Shown here: one piece after another, positions 23,601 to 29,733 of the stretch
How positions within the stretch are numbered: the stretch's first letter is position 1
Layout of the letters: every line of letters begins with the position of its first letter
Position numbers and translations under genes: made by a program
Source: a virus
Strand: one strand, 5' to 3'
Virus record (IMG/VR): IMGVR_UViG_3300025896_000130
Span: 1 to 30,679 of that record
DNA: 30,679 nt
Notes under the pieces: generated by a model
What the model saw: the letters and a program-made list of their open reading frames with translations, nothing else
What the model was told of the DNA's origin: nothing
Databases searched by the model: none

Positions 23601-23621
23601 AAGCACCTTCGGGTGCTTTTC
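23601..23621 (+). terminator. Intrinsic terminator of tmRNA
   Basis: AAGCACC/GGTGCTT stem with a TTCG tetraloop, then TTCTTT. Confidence 0.88.
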
Positions 23622-23660
23622 TTTGGCCATAATGAATATGATTTGGCCAACACTTATAGT

Positions 23661-23704
23661 TTATATGCAATAACTAAATGTACAACGAATCTCGTTGCAT
23701 ATAA
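23661..23704 (+). promoter_or_regulatory. Nested inverted repeats before the outer-membrane protein gene
   Basis: TTATATGCAA (23661-23670) and TTGCATATAA (23695-23704) form a perfect 10-bp inverted repeat. Inside and overlapping it is a hairpin CAACGA-ATC-TCGTTG (23683-23697). The two share bases 23695-23697, so they compete. The Shine-Dalgarno AAAGGA starts at 23703, at the edge of the outer repeat. I see no strong promoter here; CTAAATG at 23674 is a weak late match. Confidence 0.6.
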
Positions 23705-23716
23705 AGGAAATTACAA

Positions 23717-24268
23717 ATGAAGAAAATTTTATCAGTTCTAGCCCTAGTGATTAGCGGTTCAGTATTTGCAGGCACAGTAACGCTTGAAGGTCAATCAATT
23801 GACAACGGCAGCGCCGCAGATCAACGCAACGCTAACATGACAGTACGTGAAAATATCACCAAATCTGTCGCTGGACATGTGCAAGTTTCAACTACACAGA
23901 CTGATGGCACCAACGCCGTTTCAACCCGTCTAGAAACTGGCCTAACTGCTACTACAGCATTGTTTGGTCCAGTCAGTGGTTATTCAACAGTTGCTCTTGG
24001 TACTGCATTGAAGTCAAGCGGTAACTACGGCTATTACTCAGTTGAACCAGGTCTATCTGCACCTATTGGCAGCACTGGCCTAACTGCAAAAGTTGGTTAC
24101 CGTCTACGCTCTGCATTCAATGACAGCATTGCTGACACAACACGCACAGCACGAGTTGGTGTATCTTACGCATTGACCAAAGTTGATACAGTTGGTGTTC
24201 GTTACGATCATGTAACAGGTGACGCCACGCAAAAGGCTGTAGCATTGAACTATACACGTTCATTCTAA
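23717..24268 (+). CDS. Secreted outer-membrane beta-barrel-like protein
   Basis: 183 residues. A clear signal peptide MKKILSVLALVISGSVFA is cut before GTV. The mature part has about eight amphipathic strands (VAGHVQVSTTQT, TRLETGLTATTALF, YSTVALGTAL, GYYSVEPGLSA, LTAKVGYRLRS, TARVGVSYAL, TVGVRYDHV, AVALNYTRSF) and ends in phenylalanine, the usual BamA-recognised end of outer-membrane barrels. An eight-stranded porin-like or OmpX-like barrel is inferred. In a phage it could mask receptors and block superinfection. Good Shine-Dalgarno and following terminator. Confidence 0.8.
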   Translation: MKKILSVLALVISGSVFAGTVTLEGQSIDNGSAADQRNANMTVRENITKSVAGHVQVSTTQTDGTNAVSTRLETGLTATTALFGPVSGYSTVALGTALKSSGNYGYYSVEPGLSAPIGSTGLTAKVGYRLRSAFNDSIADTTRTARVGVSYALTKVDTVGVRYDHVTGDATQKAVALNYTRSF

Positions 24269-24289
24269 TTTAGAGTAAACTAGTTTGCC

Positions 24290-24313
24290 AAAGCCACCGT
24301 AATTGGTGGCTTT
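24290..24313 (+). terminator. Intrinsic terminator
   Basis: AAAGCCACC/GGTGGCTTT stem, 6-nt loop, short T run, directly after the barrel gene. Confidence 0.8.
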
Positions 24314-24326
24314 CCTATGACAAGTG

Positions 24327-24335
24327 TGTTATAAT
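24327..24335 (+). promoter_or_regulatory. Extended -10 promoter
   Basis: TGTTATAAT with no good -35. Predicted +1 is about 24342, at a hairpin GTAAGAC/GTTTTAC; the leader ends in AGGAGAAC before the ATG at 24386. Confidence 0.7.
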
Positions 24336-24385
24336 TACTATGTAAGACAACAGTTTTACAACACACTCAAACACAGGAGAACTAT

Positions 24386-24652
24386 ATGAGTACAACAGCT
24401 ACAAACGGCTACGGAATTCGTCTTGAACTACTCAAGATGTCAAAAGAAATGCTAGAGCAAGACTGGCATGCGCATCGCGACATGCTTCGGGCGCAATGGG
24501 AACAGGAAGTTAATCTGGTCCAAATTCGAGCCCATCAACTGGATCAAGCAGTTGAATCAATTCCAGCACAACCGACCTTCCGACCTTTCCCTACCGAGGA
24601 AGAGATCATTAAGAAGGCCCGGGTCCTAAACGAATTTATCTCAGCAAAATAA
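24386..24652 (+). CDS. Small conserved phage protein
   Basis: 88 residues with an AGGAG Shine-Dalgarno. TATNGYGIRLELLKMSKEMLEQDW is followed by charged helix and PFPTEEEIIKKARVLNEFIS. I recall similar sequences in many T4-like aquatic phages but no assigned function. It is a single-gene unit bounded by terminators. Confidence 0.8.
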   Translation: MSTTATNGYGIRLELLKMSKEMLEQDWHAHRDMLRAQWEQEVNLVQIRAHQLDQAVESIPAQPTFRPFPTEEEIIKKARVLNEFISAK

Positions 24653-24674
24653 GATCGAGTAGTTTACCCAAAAG

Positions 24675-24707
24675 AAGTCTATATGGATAAGAACCATATA
24701 GACTTTC
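24675..24707 (+). terminator. Terminator overlapping the next promoter
   Basis: 12-bp stem AAGTCTATATGG/CCATATAGACTT with a 7-nt loop, then TC. The TAGACT in its 3' arm is also the likely -35 of the next promoter. Confidence 0.75.
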
Positions 24708-24727
24708 TGCTTTAAAGCTGTTATAAT
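24699..24727 (+). promoter_or_regulatory. Sigma70 promoter with extended -10
   Basis: TAGACT (24699-24704), 17 bp, TGTTATAAT ending at 24727. Predicted +1 about 24734; a hairpin (24733-24759) forms at the 5' end of the leader and AAGGAAAC precedes the ATG. Confidence 0.7.
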
Positions 24728-24781
24728 TACTATACCACCAAAGCATTGATGCTGGTGTATTAAAAAACAAGGAAACTTAAA

Positions 24782-25060
24782 ATGTTAAAGAAATTTGATG
24801 AAACTACTAAACAGTACAAACTGTTTCAAGCATTGGTATTGAACGGTGAGACTTTGAGCGAAGCTGCAATTGCCAAGCGTTTTGCAATTGCAAACCCAAC
24901 AGCTACAATCTCCCAGATTCGTCAGCGTGGTTATGCAGTTTACGCCAAGCAACGTGTTGCTGGTAACGGTGTTAAGGTTACTGAATACCAACACGGTATG
25001 GCAAGTCGCAAGATGGTTGCTTTGGCATACAAAGCACAGAGCCTGGGTATTTCAATCTAA
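24782..25060 (+). CDS. Small helix-turn-helix protein
   Basis: 92 residues. LFQALVLNGETLSEAAIAKRFAIANPTATISQIRQRGYAVYA (13-55) has the helix-turn-helix plus beta wing pattern of a winged-helix DNA-binding protein, then a YQHGMASRKMV tail. Likely an early regulator; its target is unknown. It has a leader hairpin, Shine-Dalgarno and its own terminator. Confidence 0.78.
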   Translation: MLKKFDETTKQYKLFQALVLNGETLSEAAIAKRFAIANPTATISQIRQRGYAVYAKQRVAGNGVKVTEYQHGMASRKMVALAYKAQSLGISI

Positions 25061-25076
25061 TTTGGATTGACCCTAA

Positions 25077-25103
25077 GAAAAAGGCTCCAGTGGAGCCTTT
25101 TTC
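25077..25103 (+). terminator. Intrinsic terminator
   Basis: AAAAAGGCTCC/GGAGCCTTTTT with an AGT loop. The next promoter follows immediately. Confidence 0.92.
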
Positions 25104-25104
25104 G

Positions 25105-25133
25105 TTGACATTAACTGACAAAGGTGTTATAAT
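25105..25133 (+). promoter_or_regulatory. Sigma70 promoter, leaderless
   Basis: TTGACA (25105-25110), 17 bp and TATAAT (25128-25133), with TG extension. Predicted +1 is 25140, the A of the ATG. Confidence 0.88.
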
Positions 25134-25139
25134 TGACTT

Positions 25140-25691
25140 ATGCATAATATAACAGAATACGAAGCATTTGCCCAACGCATGGAAGAAAAGTTTCCAAAAA
25201 TGTTTGTGGGTAAGTATGGTGGATTTGCCTGTGGCAAAGGTTGGTGGCCCATTTTGGAAAAACTGTGCGATAACATTCAACATCACATTGACTGGCGCAA
25301 CAAGCAACGCGATCGCGAGATTGAACTGCATGCGGCATACACTAGTGGCTACGAAGCACTGGTAAAGTTTTATCAAGGTAAGTCTGCTGAGCCAAGTGAC
25401 TGGGATGAAAGTAAAGCACAAGAAACACTTGAAAACGGTGTTGAAGTACCCAAAGAAGTCCGACAGGTTGTTGTAGCACAGATTAAAGAAAAGTTTGGCG
25501 GCCTACGTTTTTACTACGATGGTGGTGATGAACAAATTAGCGGCATGGTACGTATGGCAGAAGCCTGGGCAGATGTTGCTTGTGAAGAATGTGGAGCATT
25601 TGGTAAACGCAGAAGCGGTGGTTGGATCCGTACACTGTGTGATGTACATGAAGCAGAACAGCAAGCACGTAAACTCAAACAAGATGAATAA
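25140..25691 (+). CDS. Conserved phage protein with a possible zinc site
   Basis: 183 residues. N-terminal KYGGFACGKGWWPILEKLCDNIQHHIDW; middle VVVAQIKEKFGGLRFYYDGGDEQISGMVRMAEAWADVACEECG; end GGWIRTLCDVHEAE. Cys-x-x-Cys (ACEECG) plus C-D-V-H could bind zinc. Sequences like this are widespread in phages, without known function. First gene of a three-gene early operon, overlapping the kinase by 8 nt. Confidence 0.82.
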   Translation: MHNITEYEAFAQRMEEKFPKMFVGKYGGFACGKGWWPILEKLCDNIQHHIDWRNKQRDREIELHAAYTSGYEALVKFYQGKSAEPSDWDESKAQETLENGVEVPKEVRQVVVAQIKEKFGGLRFYYDGGDEQISGMVRMAEAWADVACEECGAFGKRRSGGWIRTLCDVHEAEQQARKLKQDE

Positions 25692-26169
25692 ACTTTATGT
25701 ATTAGTAGGTGTCCCTGGATCAGGTAAAAGTACCTGGATTGGCCATCAAACTTTTGATTGGGATAACACTATCATTGTCAGCACTGATAGATTTGTCGAA
25801 CGGTATGCTACATCAGTTGGACAGACCTACAATGAAGTGTTTAAAGACTATATGCCAACAGCAGTCAAGCTAATGGCTGAATCTGCCCGCCTGGCCTTTG
25901 CTGAAGGCAAGGATATAGTATGGGATCAAACTAGCACTACTATTAAAACTCGTGCAAAGAAGTTACGTATGGCGCCAGATACCTATACTAAGATTGCAGT
26001 TGTGTTTAACACTCCAGCACCAGCTGTACATGCCAAGATGTTAGACCGACCAGGCAAGAGCATTCCTGCAGAAATTATGCAAGACATGATTGCTCGATTT
26101 GAAATGCCAACTGTTGAAGAAGGCTTTGATAACGTGATTATTGCAAGACTACTAGGTGTTGAATTATGA
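25684..26169 (+). CDS. P-loop kinase, polynucleotide-kinase-like
   Basis: 161 residues from the ATG at 25684. Walker A GVPGSGKST (9-17), then STDRFVERYA (substrate-binding DR-type segment), IVWDQTST (aspartate for 5'-OH activation), and a lid with DRPGKSIP. The pattern matches the kinase half of T4 polynucleotide kinase; no phosphatase domain is present. It may repair RNA or DNA 5' ends, perhaps tRNA cut by host nucleases. Overlaps both neighbours, implying coupling. Confidence 0.8.
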   Translation: MNKLYVLVGVPGSGKSTWIGHQTFDWDNTIIVSTDRFVERYATSVGQTYNEVFKDYMPTAVKLMAESARLAFAEGKDIVWDQTSTTIKTRAKKLRMAPDTYTKIAVVFNTPAPAVHAKMLDRPGKSIPAEIMQDMIARFEMPTVEEGFDNVIIARLLGVEL

Positions 26170-26621
26170 AAAAGATTTATTACGAAAAGGTTGGAAGAAA
26201 ATATATTCCAGTATCAGAATACGACAGCGACTTGCTGGATGGGTTTACCAAAGGTAATCATCTAGTAATGAGCTATCCCGGTGGACAAACTCGTCGCTTC
26301 AACATTGAGCCAGCCTTGGCACCAATGATTGCCGCTGGCCGCTATGCTGAAGATGCAATGAGTTCTGCAATGGTCAAGGTCAGCGAAATGCGCCCACACA
26401 ATAAGCCCGTCACCGAAAAGCAAAAGAAGGCTTGGACTGCACTAGCAAAGTCGTTTGGTGATGAAGTTTATTACATCGAACTGCCAAGTGCTCGAGAAGT
26501 TGCCGAAGCAGGCTTAAAGGCCATGGAAGCAGAAGCGGTCAAACTATTAGAGCATCCGATGGTCAAGCAAGCATACGACGAGTTCATGGCCACTTGCAAG
26601 TTAGTTTTGGATTCTAAGTAA
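26166..26621 (+). CDS. Conserved phage protein of unknown function
   Basis: 151 residues, start overlapping the kinase stop (ATGA). KKIYYEKVGRKYIPVSEYDSD, HLVMSYPGGQTRRFNIEPALAPMIAAGRYAEDAM, LPSAREVAEAGLKAMEAEAVKLL. This sequence type is frequent in phages and unassigned. Its 3' end overlaps the convergent dioxygenase-like gene by 21 bp. Confidence 0.82.
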   Translation: MKKIYYEKVGRKYIPVSEYDSDLLDGFTKGNHLVMSYPGGQTRRFNIEPALAPMIAAGRYAEDAMSSAMVKVSEMRPHNKPVTEKQKKAWTALAKSFGDEVYYIELPSAREVAEAGLKAMEAEAVKLLEHPMVKQAYDEFMATCKLVLDSK

Positions 26622-27173
26622 GGCTTCATCAACACTTAGTCGAACTTTTGACGCCTTGCATTGCAATACTACACTGATTGCAATACGAGGTTTTTCTTTA
26701 GTAAACACCACATGCGGAATGCCAGCATGTATAATGTTGGCACCTGACAATATGACTTCTTCGATGACTTCACATTCTTCTCTTGGCCAACTAAGGTAAG
26801 GTGAAACTTGTTTTGCGTTGACAACAGTAGGTGCAGTGTTTATATCATAGTGGCTCTTGGCACTTTCTTTAAGAGCAAACCATTGCATTGGTGCATCTTC
26901 ACCGCCCAGGATAAAGTTTATCTTACTGCATGTTTCTGTAATGTGATCTAGATCTGTGTGTATACGCCTAACTGTACAGCCAGCAGGTAGATAAAATACT
27001 TCCGCAAAACTTATGCGTAGATTTTTAGAGTCTGCCCATGATAAAAATGTAGGACTTAATTTGGCAGTAGGAAAACCAAAATGCTGTGACTCATTAGATT
27101 CCCACAGGTAGTTGAATTGTGAGTTGTCATTGACTACCCAGGGGCATTCTATTTGCTTGTAATTTATGCCCAT
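26601..27173 (-). CDS. Putative Fe(II)/2-oxoglutarate dioxygenase-like protein
   Basis: 190 residues on the reverse strand. A double-stranded beta-helix with the iron facial triad is suggested: H72-T-D74 (RRIHTDLDH) and a distal histidine in IIHAGIPH (149 or 154), followed by R163 in PRIAISVV, the usual 2-oxoglutarate anchor. Hydroxylation substrate unknown. Its start lies 10 nt inside the methyltransferase gene end, so the two share an operon. Confidence 0.65.
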   Translation of the reverse strand: MGINYKQIECPWVVNDNSQFNYLWESNESQHFGFPTAKLSPTFLSWADSKNLRISFAEVFYLPAGCTVRRIHTDLDHITETCSKINFILGGEDAPMQWFALKESAKSHYDINTAPTVVNAKQVSPYLSWPREECEVIEEVILSGANIIHAGIPHVVFTKEKPRIAISVVLQCKASKVRLSVDEALLRIQN

Positions 27174-27970
27174 TGTATTGCCTGCCAGTGCATCCTAACA
27201 CTCCTATATCCTGCACCAAAGTAATCAGATCCCGGCATGCCTTTAAACAGTTTGGGATTATTGTCCGGATCTCGAAGCATCGCTGATACAACCTGTTGTG
27301 CTCGTTCTGGGGTCTTGGCATAAAACACTTTGTTCTTGCCCCATAGTACAGGATACAGTAGTTTTTCTTGTACAGCAACAACAGTGGCCACAGTACGTAA
27401 TGGTGCACCAGTACACCAATCATCAACAATGTAAATGCCGCTGTCTTTTAGCTTGGGCACACAATGACGTATAGTTGCCAAGTTTTCCTCTACACTATCC
27501 CCGTAGTCATGATGTATAATATCGTATTGCTGATCGTTTAATTCTTGCTCACCTAACACACATACTAAATCAATAGGGGTGTCAGTCAATCGTAGTGTAC
27601 GCTCTTGAATCCATGCAGTTGCTTCTTGTGGAGTATTTAGGCCTGCTAAACTCGTGCGCTCTGATTCTGACAAACAGCGATTAAAGTGATCAGTATACCA
27701 AGCACCTCGACTTTGGCGAGCCCCTGCCCCTATAAACTCCAAGCTGTCGACGCCCGTAAATTTCACATCAGCATGCCCGGTTGCAGTCAACAGTTGATTA
27801 AACAGGCCAAGCCCACCACCCAAGTAAGAACCTAGCTCTAACATGTGATCGACCTGCTCGATGTTTTTAAACACCATCCAGGCAGCAATAATATCTTCAG
27901 GCGGACTCAACATGCCTAATTTTAAAATATGCTCGTAAATTCCCTTGACGTTTTTGTATGAATAATCCAT
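27164..27970 (-). CDS. SAM-dependent methyltransferase
   Basis: 268 residues, reverse strand. MLELGSYLGGGLGLF (43-57) is a class I glycine-rich SAM loop; FTGVDSLEF gives the acidic ribose position, and YDIIHHDYG...LKDSGIYIVDDW (about 147-181) fits strands 4 and 5, as in Methyltransf_24-type enzymes acting on sugars or small molecules. Its ATG lies 13 bp from the divergent dioxygenase-like gene. Probably late, via TATAGATA. Confidence 0.75.
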   Translation of the reverse strand: MDYSYKNVKGIYEHILKLGMLSPPEDIIAAWMVFKNIEQVDHMLELGSYLGGGLGLFNQLLTATGHADVKFTGVDSLEFIGAGARQSRGAWYTDHFNRCLSESERTSLAGLNTPQEATAWIQERTLRLTDTPIDLVCVLGEQELNDQQYDIIHHDYGDSVEENLATIRHCVPKLKDSGIYIVDDWCTGAPLRTVATVVAVQEKLLYPVLWGKNKVFYAKTPERAQQVVSAMLRDPDNNPKLFKGMPGSDYFGAGYRSVRMHWQAIQWA

Positions 27971-27984
27971 GATAAATATCTATA
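27971..27984. promoter_or_regulatory. Divergent late promoters in a 13-bp gap
   Basis: Forward TAAATA at 27973-27978 gives +1 at 27984, the A of the forward ATG. Reverse TATAGATA (27984 to 27977) gives +1 at 27971, one base before the reverse ATG at 27970. Both messages would be leaderless. Confidence 0.65.
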
Positions 27985-28526
27985 TGCTAAACAATTACTA
28001 CGTCTACGAAACTCCTGATTTCCTAGACCTCCCCTACATCCATAACTTAGTTATGAAGAAACTAGAAACGGATTTTGTCAAACAAGGATATGTGCGGATT
28101 AACGTAGACGAGGATGCTTACTTAAAGTCAATGCAAGTTCGTTTTCCTTTTTTAGGTGATTGGCTCAATATCTATCACACTAGACCAGTTGGGCATATTC
28201 CCTTGCACATTGACGGGCATAGATTGGCTGCATTTAACATACCAATTGAAGGATGTGATGAAACTAGTCAAACTATCTACTATGAAAGTGCAACTGCGGC
28301 ACCGCTAGAAAAAGTCTACAAAGAAGACGAACGCCATTACAGGATAACAGGTGAAGTAAAAGAAGTGTATCGCTTTGCACTGACACGCCCAGCACTCATA
28401 AGAAATGACATAGCACACGATGTAAAACGATTCAGTGCTATGTCAACTCGTATTATTGCAAGTTGGGGAGTATCGGGCACCTTTGAACAGTGCCGCGATG
28501 CTTTTGTTACTTCTTTCCGTCAGTAA
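27984..28526 (+). CDS. Putative Fe(II)/2-oxoglutarate dioxygenase-like protein
   Basis: 180 residues from ATG 27984; an upstream ATG at 27969 lies before the predicted transcription start. H75-I-D77 in IPLHIDGHR, H145 in NDIAHDV and R156 in STRIIASWG reproduce the iron triad and co-substrate arginine. It looks distantly related to the reverse-strand gene at 26601. Substrate unknown. The 3' end overlaps the convergent cupin gene by 20 bp. Confidence 0.65.
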   Translation: MLNNYYVYETPDFLDLPYIHNLVMKKLETDFVKQGYVRINVDEDAYLKSMQVRFPFLGDWLNIYHTRPVGHIPLHIDGHRLAAFNIPIEGCDETSQTIYYESATAAPLEKVYKEDERHYRITGEVKEVYRFALTRPALIRNDIAHDVKRFSAMSTRIIASWGVSGTFEQCRDAFVTSFRQ

Positions 28527-29163
28527 TATAAGTTCTGTTTAGCATGGTGTGATTCTGGTCAGTTGGACCCCAATCACCATCTGGATGGAACGCAACAACG
28601 GTTAACGTTTGGTCTAGCTCAGTACGAAAGCGATGGTATTCTCGTTCTTCGATGCAGAACATATCCCCAACTTCCAGATTGATTGTTTCATTTCTAAGAG
28701 TTGACATACCGCTACCACGAACAACTATTCCCAATCGTACACTTGGATGAATATGGAAAGTTTGATCAATGCCCGAAGGGAACTGTAACAAGTTCAAACT
28801 TGGATCGCCACAACGTGGTGGATAAATTAATAAACTATCACTACAGCCATCAATGTAACACAAGCGACCAGTTTTTTCAAGTGGCCCACCTAATGTGTTT
28901 TGTCCCAAGAAGCCCAATCGTTCAATGTAAACTGCGGTACCATTTGTAATAAATTCTTCTGCACTCTTGGCTGCATAGCAAAAGTATTGTTCTGCTTTTG
29001 CTACCCAACCATTTGGAAGTACAACTTCGCCTTCAATTACAAATCCGTAGATTGTACTATATGGTGTTGCAGTAAACGTAGACTGATGTACTTTGGTAGC
29101 GGAGCATGGATACATGGTATCTCGTAGATCAATAAAGCCGGAGGGTTGTTTGATTAGTTTCAT
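28507..29163 (-). CDS. Cupin-domain protein
   Basis: 218 residues from the ATG at 29163; a GTG at 29184 precedes the promoter. The C-terminal half has the cupin metal motif FHIHPSVRLGIVVRGSG (H137, H139) and GDMFCIEEREYHRF (H177), then beta strands. The N-terminal half (STIYGFVIEGEVVLPNGW) may be a second, degenerate cupin. Function may be epimerase, isomerase or dioxygenase-like. It belongs with the methyltransferase and HxD proteins in a late module. Confidence 0.75.
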   Translation of the reverse strand: MKLIKQPSGFIDLRDTMYPCSATKVHQSTFTATPYSTIYGFVIEGEVVLPNGWVAKAEQYFCYAAKSAEEFITNGTAVYIERLGFLGQNTLGGPLEKTGRLCYIDGCSDSLLIYPPRCGDPSLNLLQFPSGIDQTFHIHPSVRLGIVVRGSGMSTLRNETINLEVGDMFCIEEREYHRFRTELDQTLTVVAFHPDGDWGPTDQNHTMLNRTYITDGKK

Positions 29164-29171
29164 AGTGCAGA

Positions 29172-29177
29172 TATTTA
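29172..29177 (-). promoter_or_regulatory. Late promoter, reverse strand, leaderless
   Basis: CTAAATA on the minus strand; predicted +1 29166, three bases before the ATG at 29163. Confidence 0.7.
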
Positions 29178-29238
29178 GTGCCACAATAGAGAACCGCTGC
29201 TGCCTAAAAATAAAAGTTGAATTATTTCGCCATAACGC

Positions 29239-29267
29239 TTGACTTTTTCATTCAATGGATATATAAT
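29239..29267 (+). promoter_or_regulatory. Strong sigma70 promoter
   Basis: TTGACT (29239-29244), 17 bp and TATAAT (29262-29267). Predicted +1 29274 coincides with an ATG. Confidence 0.85.
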
Positions 29268-29273
29268 AGTATA

Positions 29274-29342
29274 ATGCTAAACACTAATTTAAACTTACTA
29301 GGTACAACCGGAAACGCCGCGGAGGATACTTTGCGGGGTTAA
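29274..29342 (+). CDS. 22-residue micro-ORF or small RNA
   Basis: The ATG is at the predicted +1, as in leaderless genes elsewhere here. The product starts MLNTNLNLLGTTGN and ends AAEDTLRG. The whole transcript to the terminator is about 125 nt. The same bases can pair (AACC 29306-29309 with GGTT 29337-29340; CCGC 29317-29320 with GCGG 29333-29336), so an RNA function is an alternative. Confidence 0.5.
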   Translation: MLNTNLNLLGTTGNAAEDTLRG

Positions 29343-29366
29343 TTCTACATGTCTTGTAAGATTAAG

Positions 29367-29400
29367 CCCCGGAACTAAACACTCCGGGGTTTTTGTTTTT
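29367..29400 (+). terminator. Intrinsic terminator
   Basis: CCCCGGA/TCCGGGG stem with a 9-nt loop, then TTTTTGTTTTT. It lies between the micro-ORF and the tRNA array. Confidence 0.92.
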
Positions 29401-29407
29401 GTGCTAT

Positions 29408-29481
29408 GCGTGGTTAGTTAAGTGGTATAATCAAACGTTGCCAACGTTTAGTTAAGGGTTCGATTCCCTTACCCCGCACCA
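29408..29481 (+). tRNA. tRNA-Gly(GCC)
   Basis: Cloverleaf with anticodon stem AAACG/CGTTT, loop TTGCCAA (GCC) and T arm AAGGG-TTCGATT-CCCTT. The acceptor stem has one U-C mismatch. CCA is encoded. Confidence 0.9.
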
Positions 29482-29490
29482 AGTTTTGCA

Positions 29491-29540
29491 AGTGTTGTAG
29501 AAATACAACAAAATAGTTTCAAATAAGTGTTGACAAGATG
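29491..29540 (+). repeat. 50-bp direct repeat, copy 1 (contains promoter -35)
   Basis: Identical over 50 bases to 29598-29647. Contains hairpin TGTTGTA-GAAA-TACAACA and ends just after TTGACA. Confidence 0.95.
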
Positions 29541-29558
29541 GTCAAAGTACCATATAAT
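29530..29558 (+). promoter_or_regulatory. tRNA operon promoter P1
   Basis: TTGACA (29530-29535), 17 bp and TATAAT (29553-29558). +1 about 29565, followed by hairpin TACTGTA-GCAA-TACAGTA (29566-29583) at the RNA 5' end. Confidence 0.88.
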
Positions 29559-29597
29559 AGTCACATACTGTAGCAATACAGTAAGAGGTTAGTGAGA

Positions 29598-29647
29598 AGT
29601 GTTGTAGAAATACAACAAAATAGTTTCAAATAAGTGTTGACAAGATG
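29598..29647 (+). repeat. 50-bp direct repeat, copy 2 (contains promoter -35)
   Basis: Perfect copy of 29491-29540, 107 bp downstream. Only the upstream/-35 part is duplicated; the spacer and the region after the -10 differ. Confidence 0.95.
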
Positions 29648-29665
29648 ACGTAACTGTCGTATAAT
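29637..29665 (+). promoter_or_regulatory. tRNA operon promoter P2
   Basis: TTGACA (29637-29642), 17 bp and TATAAT (29660-29665). +1 about 29672. Confidence 0.88.
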
Positions 29666-29678
29666 TGATACTTACACA

Positions 29679-29723
29679 GCAACAAACGATCGAGTTAGTT
29701 GCAATTGATCTTTAACAATTTGG
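29679..29723 (+). promoter_or_regulatory. rRNA-like antitermination leader (boxB hairpin plus boxA)
   Basis: A GCAAC...GTTGC hairpin (29679-29702, extended by AAC/GTT) is followed by TGATCTTTAACAATTT from 29706. The latter matches 11 of 12 bases of E. coli rrn boxA TGCTCTTTAACA, including the AATTT that follows. The order boxB then boxA is that of rRNA leaders. It could recruit host NusB/NusE and let polymerase cross hairpins in the tRNA array. Confidence 0.75.
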
Positions 29724-29733
29724 TGACATTTTT

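Noticed and set aside
24978-25421. 147-codon reverse-strand ORF
   Set aside because: It covers a strong terminator and promoter and two conserved forward genes; no own signals.
29491-29647. CRISPR array
   Set aside because: Only two copies of a 50-bp repeat, each containing a promoter -35, with no third unit and no cas genes.
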